Source: Amblyomma americanum (taxonomy: Eukaryota; Arthropoda; Arachnida; Ixodida; Ixodidae). From it: 64,000 bases of DNA. Numbering within the stretch: the stretch's first letter is position 1; each line of letters starts with the position of its first letter. The notes beneath the pieces are model-generated. The model searched no databases. It saw only the letters and a program-made list of their open reading frames with translations, and was not told where the DNA came from. The stretch is from positions 158,643,124 through 158,707,123 of the forward strand of contig NC_135498.1 of the NCBI RefSeq assembly GCF_052857255.1, written 5' to 3'. The position numbers were made by a program, and so were the translations under genes. Of this stretch, positions 12,132-22,794 are shown piece after piece.

Positions 12132-13894
12132 CTCATAACAAGGTTTCGTTGCGGGGAAATTTGAGCGGAGAGCCGTGGTGATCCTGATAGAGAGAGCGGT
12201 TCACGCTGCCCATTCTAGGCCAGTTGTTTTGACCCGTGTGATTTTAATAATTGTCACAGTGTTCGAAGACGTAATCTAGCCGTTTATTTCAATATGCCGC
12301 AGGTTCACCGAGTCATCGGAGATTTCCCAGGATTTCGAAACCATTACCATCGCCACCTGGAGGGAAGTGGCGCAAACGGGGGAGGGTCTTGAGCTCCCAG
12401 GAACATCATCATCCTTAATTATTAGCGGCAGGTATTACTATTTTCCCGCACAATAATTGTCTTCGGTTTGTGGGTAATGTACAATATATTTAATCAATAT
12501 TCTGGCAACTTTTAATTTCGTAGTGGTATATCAGACTTCCCCGGGCTCATGAGGATACACTGTTAGCATCATCATCATCGCCATCATCTGGGGAGTCAAA
12601 TGCATGTGTCATAGCATTATATTTTCAGTATGATATACATGAGAACTGGCGCGTTTACCTCCTGGACAATCCGAAAGTTCTTAATGTGGGCCGGGTTGTG
12701 GGCAGTCTTTGTAATGCGTCATGCGCGGATGTGTAGTAATGTGGGATCCATATGGATCTTTAAATGGGGTGGACGGGGTGGATGGTGGCCTGGTATGACG
12801 AGAAATTACATCGTTGTCACGTGAGTAGGTGTGATGTCATATTACAGCGCCGTCACATGACTTGGTTTGATGGCGCATTACATAGACGTCACGTTACCTG
12901 GTGTGACGTCACACTCATATGATGTCAACACTAATAATACCAATTAGTCTTAGCGTTACCCAATTATATTAATTAGCATTGATTATGTGACGCCATCATC
13001 ACCGTCGCGTGACTCGTCGGCTCGTGACGCCGCATGGCGCCGTTTCTTGCGGATACTTTTTTGCGGATATGACCTCGAAAGCGAGCCATCTAATGCTTTC
13101 GCATTAATAAAAGTAGCCGCTCGCTTCTACACAGACATAAATACAACGTGCCTCTGTTGGTGTACTACAGTCATCGCAGCTTGTTTTCGTGTTTTCGAAG
13201 TGTTTTTGAAGGCAACATACAGAGGACTGAAAAGAGCTAGCATTCTCGCTATGCCGGGTAGAGCTAGAAAATCGAAATATACTGATATGCTTCTGCGTAA
13301 CCGTCGGATTGGAAAGTACATCGACGAGTATCGTGATACCTCCCCCCTCCTTCCAAGTTCTGGTAGATGGTCTAGATGGGCTGTGTTTGTCAAGTGCCGG
13401 TTCGTGCGTGAATGAGCGAGAGGCTTCCAATACGAACAAGTATACACGAAGCAGGTTGTCCAGTATTGACACATATAAAGTACTCACCGACGTACTTGTG
13501 GTAACCGCACATGGGACACCCCTGCCCGCAGGCCATATACTCACTGAGGGTTCATCCCAGATAATAAGCTTCTCCTTTTGCGTGCACATCAGTATTGTCT
13601 GTAGACACGTTATTAAATAATACCATCATTGTGGCTTTCCTGTCTCACAGGATTCTCAGAATTGTTTTTAACTGAAAAACTTCTTAATCGCGTTTTGTTT
13701 TGTTTTTCGTTAGTTTTCCGAGGTCGAGCACAATTTGAGGTTGAGTGAGGTGAGCAGTGGCCTCAGGAAAAGTGAGGTGAGGGCGCCTAAGGAGACCTCA
13801 ACCTCAACTGATGAGGTTGAGGTTAGTGAGGTCGGCAAATTCTCTTTGAGGTTTTGGTGAGGTCCAGATTTTTGAGGTCAGATGCCTACCTGTG
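10479..13894. mobile_element. Complete hAT-like non-autonomous DNA transposon, 3.4 kb
   Basis: The left end starts CACAGGTGGGCAACCTC and the right end finishes GCCTACCTGTG, which are imperfect inverted repeats of the general hAT type. The direct repeat CTCATCAC flanks both sides (10471-10478 and 13895-13902), and an 8-bp duplication is diagnostic of hAT-like (or P-like) transposition. Both subterminal regions (10486-10690 and about 13725-13880) are packed with ACCTCA/TGAGGT hexamers in both orientations, which may be transposase-binding sites. There is no transposase, so mobility would need a partner. Its right half (from 12153) recurs at 4337-6063. Confidence 0.85.
12101..12131 (+). repeat. 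31-base poly-G run
   Basis: An uninterrupted G tract sits inside the hAT-like element, preceded by G-rich sequence from 12071. It is absent from the other copy, whose homology begins just after it. It could form a G-quadruplex. Confidence 0.9.
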
Positions 13895-13902
13895 CTCATC
13901 AC

Positions 13903-14590
13903 AGCTCGTTGAGAATCTAAAAAAAAATTCCTTTTGTAACGATAGTTTTCTTAATCTTGGCACCCTTATGTAACACCTGTTATTTTGCCTCTAAGGCAAG
14001 GAAATCAAATAAAGTGAAATAGTCCAGCTCAGTAGTTCCTTGCAACACTACCAAGGCTGCGATGAGTGGACAGGCGACGTTTTGGCGCTGCGGAACGTAG
14101 CGCCATATGAGCTCATGGGACAGCGTGCTTTAAATTCGCATGCACCTAACGCTATTTCAAACGGGGCTGAAACGTACGCTGGTGTTTAGCGCGCTATTTT
14201 TTTTAGCCTAGCTTGCGCGACTCTTGCATACGCTGAAAAAGCTTTTCCAACATGGCGGCGCGCTTCGAAACAGGACTCTTCGCTTCGGCATGAATTCGTC
14301 GTTCTTACTGATTTTTTCAGTACGTTCACAGGTCATAAATGAGACATAGGGCTTTCGTTTTGTCTCATCTCACGTACAGCAAATTCCATGAGCGATATAT
14401 TTTCCTTATCTTTTATTTCAATGGACGATTCTGCCGCTCCTGGACCCAAAAAGGAACGTCGGTTTGGTGACAAAAATGATTTCAGTTCTTAAAATCAAGT
14501 GGCGCCACTAGGCTAAAGGTGTTGCTTTGCGGTTACAAATACAATAAACCGCATAACGTTCTGCGTAATTCCTGTGTTCAGCGCGCATGA
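13903..14590. other. Spacer without a recognised gene
   Basis: Sequence to the right of the hAT-like element, AT-rich, with a plus-sense AATAAA near 14009. No exon or known repeat is seen. Confidence 0.3.
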
Positions 14591-14824
14591 GGTTTGGTTT
14601 ATGGGTTTTAACGTCCAAAAGCGACTCACGCTATGAGGGACGCCATAGTGGACGGCTCCGGATAATTTCGACCACCTGGAGTTTTTTAATGTGCACTGAC
14701 GCCGCGCAGCACACACGCACCTACCATTTTGCCTCCCTCAAAATGTGACCACCGTAGCCGGGATTGAACCCGCGTCTTTCGGGTTAGCAGCTTAGCGCCA
14801 TAACCACTGAGCCACCGCGGCGGC
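14591..14824 (-). mobile_element. Type B SINE, near full length
   Basis: Read on the minus strand it begins with CCGCCGCGGTGGCTCAGTGG (tRNA-like box A) and carries a box B-like GGGTTCAATCC. Its far end shows on the plus strand as GGTTTGGTTTATGGGTTTTA. Copies at 29321 and 61891 share the same order of blocks. Confidence 0.8.
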
Positions 14825-15862
14825 TCTCAGCGTACTTTAGCGGGCATACAATAGTCTAAAACTGCCTAATGTTCTTTTAGTGTTTCATATTCTCCACACG
14901 CTACCATATCTTCACACGCCGCGAGCAGACAAGCAGGGGGCGCGGAGGAGCACGTTTGACGCACTGTCCTCACTGGCTGAGGAGGTTTCTAGCTTCCATA
15001 GTGCTGCGAGGAACTCGTGAAATGGAGCATAGTATCCGCCGCTTCTGCGACCGTTGTTCTTCGCCGGAGTCATCTCGCTCGGCTCCTGACGACGTCACGC
15101 GCCCCTTGCGTTCACGGTTTCACGCGTTCACTTTCTGATGGGTTTTCTCGTGACTTGATAAGGTTACAGAGTTCCGGTTACTTCCAGCGACAAGGACAAC
15201 ACGTACCCTGGAAAACCTCCTCCGAGTGTCCCAGGCTTACAGCGTGAACCACATATATCCAAGTGCCCACTATTCCATCGTTGCTGGCTTGCACAAGGCA
15301 TACTCAGCAAGCGCCAGTACAAGAGGCCTCTGAACACAGTTAAGGAGGAGACTTTACTGACACCATCCTCAGGCTGACGTCACACGATCTGGCGTTGCAC
15401 CTGAGGAGGCCCGCACGAGCGGACTTCGGGACATTCCACGGCCCAATGGTAGCGGCCCTCTAGCCCTTCGATGGCGAAGTGACAGCCACGGACAGTGCCT
15501 GATGATCGGATCACCCGTTTGTACATAGGAAATGAAAAAAAAGCAAATCGCAGGGAATGCTAACCATGCCGGAGAAACGTGGAACCCCCCGTCCCCTTAT
15601 TAGATTCCGCCCTAGACTAGAGCAAAACGTACCTATGCCATGACGGAGGGCTGCCCGAATGCTATGTAATGGTATTTACGACCAGTGTCGAGCAGCTTAG
15701 AAATAATATTCAGGATTCCAGACTAATTCTCCTTTTTTATTGTCGAGTATTTATCTGTAAGTAAAAACGAAAGGGTGCCCCTGTTCCCATTCAGTTATTT
15801 CCTTCTGTTATCCTCACAAGCGTGGGCTTGTGCATGATTTCACTTTAATATGGTAATGATTA
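14825..15862. other. Spacer without a recognised gene
   Basis: Moderately GC-rich around 14940-15480, with short overlapping frames on the plus strand (14956-15247). None has a recognisable domain or convincing splice sites. Confidence 0.3.
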
Positions 15863-16106
15863 TGGATTTTTATGGCGCAAGGGCAGCTATGGCCAAAGAG
15901 CGCCATGTCACAAGGTATTTTTCTTTTTCTTAAGGTGGGGTCAAAGACCCATTTTCCAAGCATTTCACCCTAAATAAGCCGAGCACCAGACGAGGGGAAA
16001 GCTTGTACCCATTGTATCACTGGTGGGTACCCGGCGGCACTGGGGATCGAACCCCGCACCTCCCGCATACGAGGCGGATGCTCGACCACTTCGCCACCGC
16101 TGCGGT
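15863..16106 (-). mobile_element. Type C tRNA-related SINE
   Basis: The plus strand starts TGGATTTTTATGGCGCAAG and ends with GGGGATCGAACCCCGC, a box B-like palindromic phrase, then GCCACCGCTGCGG. On the minus strand this is a tRNA-like head followed by a conserved body. A second full copy is at 59055-59301. Confidence 0.75.
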
Positions 16107-17219
16107 GATTTCACTTTAATAGTCTTCTTATTTTATCAAATCAGTTTTGCCTGTGTCACTGGTGATTTATCTGTCCGCACTGCTGCTACTGCCGCAGACG
16201 GGTTGAGGACTAGCAAATTAAGTTGCCTTTGAGAAATTTTTCTTCAATTCTACCATTAAACTGCAGATTTTATGGAACTAATTAACTAATAATTGCTTGG
16301 CGTATCCGTTTATTCGGTTCCTATCGCCCAATAGGCATGCAGGTAATTTTTGTCTCGTTTTTCACGATGTGAGACATATATAGTTTCATTTAACGATTTG
16401 AAAAAAAAGGACGATATGCCAGTGTCTACTTCAATAAATTGGAAATAAATTTTTATTTTGGCGGTAAAAATGGAGCAAACGCTTTTGCAGCAGAATGGGG
16501 ACAGATGAAGTTGAGTTTATACATTTTCTTCTTTTTACTTTTTATAGTGTATCGAATAAGACTCCGAGATGTCATAGATCTCGAGAAATCACGCCTTTCT
16601 CTTTCCTTCCGTTATTAATATAGAGGCATGCAACAACAACGAAAACGACAGACACCCTTGCGTATACACGCATGGCTTACTCAGCGACTACAATCAGCTC
16701 TGCGAACCAAAGAAGCACGGTCACTGTAAGGACGGGCTCTGCACATAAAGTAGCTTATACTCCGCCTCAAAAACCCTTTGCGCAGTTGTAGAAACCACGA
16801 CGATGAATCGGTAGATGAGGAGCAAAATGCAGTTCAGTGCTTCCACAGTGTGCACATGCCGACACATGGCGCGAGGGTAGGCATAAACGTTGCAATAAAC
16901 GTCTCGTGAACGTTTCAAGCTCGGAGATTTCCGTTTGTGAGCGTCAAAATGTTTCATGATCCCCTTTATTGATAGCAGGTTTACAATTGCCAGTTAGGCA
17001 GAAGCGTTGCGATGATTTCCAACCCATGCGGTATTGAAACAGCACACTAAGAATGATACCTTCGGCACACGTGTACAATGTGTCATATGAATGCATATGA
17101 CTCATTGGAAACGTTTCTTTACAGTGCTAATGCACGCGTGCCGGTACGCAGGCAGCCCTCTAAGTGCGGGGTTTTCAGAAAAACGTTTGTAAATCTTTAA
17201 ATCAGCGTCTTTGAGGCTG
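16107..17219. other. Spacer upstream of the agrin-like promoter
   Basis: AT-rich, no recognised repeat family and no supported exon on either strand. Confidence 0.3.
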
Positions 17220-17769
17220 TATAAATTGCCACAGCCCGCCGTGTTTTGAAGCTAACTTCCCCGCCGCCCGACATACACAGTTACACGAGTGGGTGGCCGC
17301 GATGTTGGCTAACTCGTCCGGCCGCGCCCCGCTGCTTGACGTCCACCGAATGAATTTAGGCGGAGCGCATCCAAAGAGGCTTTAGGTGCTGTTGGGACGC
17401 TGGTCTACTTCGCTGCCCGTCGACACGGGCGCAGTCCGGATGCGGCTCGAGCGAGGTCCTTTCGTGGCGAGACGAGTAACCGCACAGACCAAACGCGCGC
17501 GCAACGTGCGGACGGCAACACCCGCCCGCGTCCGATGACGGCGCCGGCTCAGGCAGGCGGAGGAGGCGTCCCTCGAGCAGCGGTGCCCCGTCGCCACTGC
17601 GGAGGCCTCCGGGAACCTGTTGCGCGCAGCGGCAGCCGGGCACCCACGCGGTCCGGCCGCTTTTGGGCCGACGCTGCTCAGGGGGGGTGCCCCGTGCTCG
17701 TCGCCGCCGAAGAGTGGGCGGCCGCGATCGGGCGGCAGCGCCGATTCCCTTCGTCGACGCTCGGTGGAG
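17220..17769 (+). promoter_or_regulatory. GC-rich, CpG-dense promoter / 5' UTR of the agrin-like gene
   Basis: Base composition changes sharply here to GC- and CpG-rich, unlike the AT-rich flanks, and stays so up to the start codon at 17770. No TATA box stands out. Long overlapping frames on both strands are a product of the composition rather than genes. Its role is inferred from the in-phase first exon that follows. Confidence 0.55.
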
Positions 17770-17783
17770 ATGGAGCGACCGGG
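17770..17783 (+). CDS. Agrin-like gene, coding exon 1 (start of signal peptide)
   Basis: The ATG lies in GTGGAGATGGAGCG, and after 14 coding bases (Met-Glu-Arg-Pro-Gly) there is a strong donor, GGG|GTGAGT. The exon ends in phase 2, and the exon at 27492 begins in exactly the complementary phase. The join gives MERPGVGCALALLLCC, a textbook signal peptide (short charged start, hydrophobic core). The link across 9.7 kb is an inference from phase, promoter-like context and the quality of the resulting signal peptide; a transcript has not been seen. Confidence 0.55.
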
Positions 17784-18714
17784 GTGAGTCCCGCTATATG
17801 CGTTACACCCTCCTGCTGAACATTCGGTGGAAGGAACAGTTACTCGGTGGCTAGCTGCTTCCGGTGTTCCTCGACATCTCGAGCTGTGGCCGTGTGTCGC
17901 TCCGCTTACAAAGCGCGCCGATTACCTATTGGGGACATAGGTTGACCGCTATTCTATTTTAGGGCACAAAACTGTAGCCCCTTCTGATGGCTGATCTCTT
18001 GTTGGGAAGTCTCCGTTGCCTTAGCAGTGCTAGCTTGCTTGCTGTAAACTTGGTTTCCGATCGCTGCCGAGGACGAATGGCTGTTCTGTTCGAACAAGGC
18101 GCGCCCTGACAAGCCATTAGTCACAACACAATAAGCTGGAGAGGCCGGTTCCGGAACCGTATCGGGAGCGCGCCATTGTATAGCTACAACCGAATCGTTC
18201 TGTTTCTACGCGGAACTACATAAGGACTGTCGCACAAATTCTACATTCATAGTTTCAGTCACGCTGCCACTTAACTGTATGGTGCCGTATTTTATTGAGA
18301 ATTTTTCATCGTAACCATCATAACCGTACAGTGGGAAGTTTTCAACATCATCGGTAGAGTTGCATTCTGAAAATGATTATTAGGTTTCTATTCAATAAAT
18401 CATGCCACGAACACGTTCGGCACAAGTGCGTTTTGTGTCGCGCGAATATTTGCGTCAGGAAAAGGAAGCCCGAAAATAACCTTCATAATACGTAATAGTA
18501 ATTCTTAATAATAAATAAATCATCTTAATAATCTTCATCTTAATGATTTGAATAGTCAATAATAATCGTATTAATAACTAAAGGGTTTGCTTAGCCACCA
18601 AGCCTCAATTTCGACGGAGCGCTGCGCACGCCTTTCGAAGTGTCTCTTGGTGCTGAGGCATTGCGGGTGCTCGCACTCCGAGGCGAAATGCCAATGACGC
18701 TGGTGCGCGTCTGT

Positions 18715-18895
18715 GTAAGTGATGGTTAATGAACCGCACAAGGTCTAAACTAATCCGGAGCTATGCACTGCGGTGCCTCTTTCTCACTTTTTTCTTTGGC
18801 TCCCTCCTTCATTCCTTCCCTCATGGCGGGGTTGGGGTGTCCATCGAGAATGAGGCAATTATTCCGCCTTTCCTCACAACAATTTTAAATATCAC
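18715..18895 (+). mobile_element. Diverged type A SINE remnant
   Basis: It keeps blocks like CTCCCTCCTTCATTCCTTCC and a GGGTGTCCATCGAGAATGAG block that correspond to the type A SINE 3' half, followed by CAATTATTCCGCC. The promoter head is missing or unrecognisable. Confidence 0.45.
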
Positions 18896-19956
18896 TCCTT
18901 GTGTGACGCTCTTTCTAACGGCTAGAAAGATTTGACAGGGATAATGCAGAAGCAGCCCAGCAGGAGGAAGTCGCCGCCGACTTCATCGTAATCGCAACTT
19001 TGCCGTTGACCTTGTTTCAAGGGTTAAGCCTGCACATGTTTGTGCGGGTAGGCGAAACACCTAGGGGCAGGGGTAGGGTTATGCGGGCATCAGCGGATTC
19101 GATTCACAGGCAACTCATTTATTTATTGTTACTGTTGTTCTGTGTGCCTCGACAACGCGCGTAAGCAGCCATTCCATGGCGTGGCTGTTCCCTATAAGCA
19201 GGAAAAGCTCCAAGGCTTGACGTTTGCTATCGCCGAGCCAAGGAAGAGTAGTAGCTTTTTACTCAATCCGAGCAGCTGTTTTTCCGCTAGGTCTGCTCTT
19301 CTGTCGTGATCAGAAAGGCTCCTTTAAAAGAAGAAAAAAATGTCTTGCAAGAGGCACCGGAACTTGCAACAAGCTTTGTGTCCATCGGTCGATTCGGCGT
19401 GCGTAGTCCATGTACAACCGGAAATATAAGTAAAATTTTCTCATAAAGCTTCTGAGGTATAGAAGAGCCAAATTAGTTAATTTCCGGCCTGTTAGCAAAA
19501 GCCATACAAAGCGTAACGGGAGGCCGATGCTGAAATATTTGTTCCTCTGAGGTGTCAATCTGAAGTTTTTAACTTTCTTATATTGACGATAACTGTGATG
19601 AAAACTAGTTGGAAGCAGGTGTTTAACGCCAACTAGATGCGACCACAGCATGGCCTCCCACTAAGCTCCCCTTTCCTCTCAGATCATAACAAATTATGCC
19701 AATCATTCTATGAAGCGAGACGTTGCTATAGAATAGCACGGTATAGAATACAAAGATTGCGCCAGTAATTTCTGCTGATGAGCTCAGTCTTTCTGTGCGG
19801 CAAACATTTCAGTCTGATGTGTTCGAGTGATTTATGGTTCATGCTGGCGGAATTTGCAACGAAAGTTGAAGGGAATGGTCTCTGCTGCAATTCAGGGATC
19901 TCTACTACGGTTCTAATATTTTGCCACGTTATGAGCTAAAGAAAACGACAAACAAA

Positions 19957-20014
19957 ATAAAGTGAAAACTTCTATTGTATCTGGAATAAAGTGAAAACTT
20001 CTATTGTATCTGGA
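19957..20014 (+). repeat. Perfect 29-bp tandem duplication
   Basis: The unit ATAAAGTGAAAACTTCTATT plus nine more bases occurs twice head to tail with no differences, suggesting a recent slippage or repair event. Confidence 0.9.
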
Positions 20015-20404
20015 ATCGGCGCGCATTGCAAGAGAACTGGCGCTGAAAAAAAAAATGGCTGCAGTTCAAAAGGGTTATTATACCTCTGCCTATGAGGAGC
20101 AGAAGTTTCAGCTTACTAATCTCTACACGATTGATCAAAATGCTGCATTACACAGCAGCATTTCCTTCAGCATCCAGATTAGAGAGTGAATTGTGGTGGT
20201 TGAGAATAACTGGTTTCTGGGCTATTTTGTACTTGGTGTTCGCATATTTTACCCCAGACAAAAACGCCTGGCTACACGAACAATAGGACATACGTGGTAT
20301 GTATCGTGTTGGTACATCCTGAGGGTCTGTCTTTGTGGCCACAACTCTGTTCAAATATGAATGGACCTTCCATAAAGCCAGAGGAACGAGAAAGAAACGC
20401 GGTA

Positions 20405-20640
20405 GACTGGATGGATTAATGCCCATATATGTGGAATTGGTCATTCTCGACTTTGCACTCATACATCCCTGGTAGTCCTCGTATGCCACTCCTGGCGCAG
20501 TGCAGCGGTTAAGCGACGTGCCACTGCCCTGCGATGGCAACCACTCGCGACCAATCATTAATTTAACACGACGACGGCAGATTTTTTTTTTTTTGCAGAA
20601 CGGGAGCATTAACGCTATCGCGTTAAAATACTCCACCGAC
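20405..20640 (+). mobile_element. Type D tRNA-like element with conserved ends
   Basis: It opens with TTAATGCCCATATATGTGGA, carries a tRNA-like box A phrase (CTGGCGCAGTGCAGCGGTTA) and ends near AACGCTATCGCGTTAA. The same ends and middle recur in the palindrome at 60783-61565, and the tRNA-like part at 56310. Confidence 0.6.
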
Positions 20641-21270
20641 CGTGATTCATGCTTTAGTGATCTGAGTGTTGGAATCAGGAGCACTGTCCGAGCTAGCACT
20701 CCATAAAGGGATGCACAAGGAAAACATATTGACTATAATAAGGTTCCGGTGTACGTAGTTTCTGCGCCCATCACTACCTTAGTGGGGTCTTTAGTAGAGT
20801 CATAAGTATGAAAAGCCTGTTCTTCAATTTGGCACATGCGTTCACTTATGGGAGAGACTTCAAGCGTTAGGTTCTGCGTGCAAGGCAAGGAGACTTCTGT
20901 GTCAACGTGCGGAAACAATGTGCGCAAAATTACACACAGCTTTACAGTCATTTTAGTTTAGGAAGGCTTCGAAAGTCAATAAAACGCCTCACCTTGAGCA
21001 ACTCATCTCATCACTTAATGCAGCTTGCGTTAGGGGAGGCTCAGGAAGGTAATAAATGGGCCAGAAATACTGCGCCAGTTTTTGGAGAGAACTGTCCGGA
21101 TGTACTGGGGCAGTTGTTCCAGCTCACCATGCATATACGATGAGTCTTTTGCAAACTATATGTGGCAGTTTTCGAAAGAAACTTTATCGAAATAAAATTT
21201 GTAATTTATGCCAGTTAACTGCCTTCTAAATGTCCCCCCAGCACGCGTTGTCTGTTTTTCAAGATAGTAT
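20641..21270. other. Agrin-like intron 1, middle part
   Basis: Intron sequence without a recognised exon or repeat. Confidence 0.3.
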
Positions 21271-21343
21271 ATCTGATCATCGCAGTAAATGAACAGGGCA
21301 CGCGATGCGGTGCGGATTCCAAGCGAAGGAAAGCGTAGCACGG
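21271..21343 (+). mobile_element. Left part of a split RTE-like LINE fragment
   Basis: The phrase TCCAAGCGAAGGAAAGCGTA, seen just before the I-like LINE boundary, continues logically at 27084 with GGGGCGGCAGCCAGATGAGG, giving the usual RTE-like 3' sequence. The left limit is approximate. Confidence 0.55.
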
Positions 21344-21440
21344 TGGTGGTGGTGGTGAAAACATTTATTACGGATGAATAGGAGGTATGTTTGGATCAGC
21401 CCGTAAGGGACCGATCCGTACAAACACTAGGTGGAGGTCC

Positions 21441-22739
21441 CTAGTATGGGACCCCAGTGGCGGTTGCCGCCGCCCGGGCGCGCCCGACTAAGGCTTGTTG
21501 GGCCTGTAAGTCGTGGCAGCCGAGCAGGGTCGCCTCCCAGTCCTCCCGGGTTGGGTTGGGGATGGGGGGAATAGCGGGGTTGGAGGGGCAGGCCCAAACC
21601 ATGTGATAGGTGTCAGAGGACACTGCACTACAGTGTGGGCAGCTGCCACTAAAGGAGGGGTCAAAATGTTTTAGCGCTGCCGGGCACAGCAATGTATTGG
21701 TGAGAAGGCGGAGAAGGAGCCGCTCATCCGCCTTCTTCAGGCCTTTACATGGACTAGGGTAAAGGCGATGACAATTTTGATAATATGTTGTAATATCTTT
21801 GAATGTATAGACCGGATTAAAATCTGGTTCCTGATCGGATGGGGAGGAGAAAACAGCCCGGTGAGAGAGCGCGCGGGCGGCTGCGTCTGCTGCCTCGTTT
21901 CCTGCCAACCCCTGATGAGCAGGGGCCCATATGAGGTAACGGTGTGCGGGGTCCGTATCCCGTATGCAATTTTGGTATATTCGATAGGCTAGGAAGGGAG
22001 TGCAGCCTTGTTCGACGTTCCGACAGGCCCCTCGCGAGTCGGTGATTATGTATTTTGAATTGGAATGTGGGGCCGCGAGAGCAATCGCGACCTCTTCTGC
22101 TTGTGTTACACTGCGGGCTCTGAAAGTTAGGCCGTTAACTGTGTTGCTGTTGTGAACTACCGCGGCCGTGTACCATCCCCCGTGGTGAGGGCCGGAGGCG
22201 TCCACGTAGTAGACACCTGTTTTGTTGCCATAATATCGGGCTAGCGCTTCCGCTCGTGCCAGGCGCCGACCATTATGGTCTTCGTGTGACATGTTTGCTG
22301 GAAGAGGCCGCACGTGGAGGGCACGTCTCCACAGTTCCGGGATGCGAAACCTGTCTTCCATTGGAGGGGTGTGTTGGATATGGAGTCGAGCAAGAAGGCG
22401 GCGACCCGACTCCGTTAGCGACAGGCGCGTGTACTGGTTTGTAAGGTGCGCCTCCCGGAGCTCCCGGAAAGTGTTCACCACCCCAAGAGCCATAAGCCGG
22501 CTGTTTGAAGTAGTGATGGGGAGGTCAAGGGCACGTTTAACAATTTTGCGAAGGATGACCTCAAGGGCGTCCTCCTCTTGTTTCCGTAGGTGGAGAAAAG
22601 GAGTCGAATAGAGAATTCGACTAGTTACGAAGGCGTTTGCCAGCCGCAAGGCATCCTTACTTCGTAACCCTCCGCGTTTGTTGGAAACCCGGCGGACCAT
22701 GCGGCCCACCTGGTCCCCCACCTTACGGAGTTTGGCCAA
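21441..22739 (-). CDS. LINE ORF2 C-terminal part: RT thumb, RNase H, zinc motif
   Basis: 432 codons continuing ORF2 after the frameshift. The RT connection (KVGDQVGRMVRRVSNKRGG) leads to an RNase H domain with all four acidic residues in place: Asp180 in YYVDAS, Glu216 in QAEEVAI, Asp234 in IITDSR and Asp285 in GNEAADAAA, plus the His of WAPAHQGLAG. A CPHC...H...C motif near residue 365 ends the protein. In-frame sequence extends upstream of the listed start (VLGLYIHKHRRPDTT), so the start here is not real. The last domain motif resembles the degenerate LINE pieces at 40.2 and 45.3 kb. Confidence 0.9.
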   Translation of the reverse strand: MAKLRKVGDQVGRMVRRVSNKRGGLRSKDALRLANAFVTSRILYSTPFLHLRKQEEDALEVILRKIVKRALDLPITTSNSRLMALGVVNTFRELREAHLTNQYTRLSLTESGRRLLARLHIQHTPPMEDRFRIPELWRRALHVRPLPANMSHEDHNGRRLARAEALARYYGNKTGVYYVDASGPHHGGWYTAAVVHNSNTVNGLTFRARSVTQAEEVAIALAAPHSNSKYIITDSRGACRNVEQGCTPFLAYRIYQNCIRDTDPAHRYLIWAPAHQGLAGNEAADAAARALSHRAVFSSPSDQEPDFNPVYTFKDITTYYQNCHRLYPSPCKGLKKADERLLLRLLTNTLLCPAALKHFDPSFSGSCPHCSAVSSDTYHMVWACPSNPAIPPIPNPTREDWEATLLGCHDLQAQQALVGRARAAATATGVPY

Positions 22740-22794
22740 TGTAGTGTCTGGCCGCCTGTGTTTGTGGATGTAGAGTCCGAGTACCCGTATCTCA

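Larger units (their letters stand above)
17861..20400. other. Agrin-like intron 1, left part
   Basis: Apart from the diverged SINE and the 29-bp duplication listed separately, this holds AT-rich sequence with many ATAAT/TTAATAAT tracts (18480-18600). No exon is supported. Confidence 0.35.

Noticed and set aside
5171..13415. Similar open frames at 5171-5509 and 12987-13415 that looked like a conserved protein
   Set aside because: They lie in the two copies of the hAT-like element; differences include frame-changing indels and no domain is recognisable, so the similarity is DNA copy identity rather than coding constraint.
17356..17854. Long overlapping frames on both strands near 17.4-17.8 kb
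   Set aside because: Explained by high GC content and few stops; none has a domain, and the region fits a promoter better.
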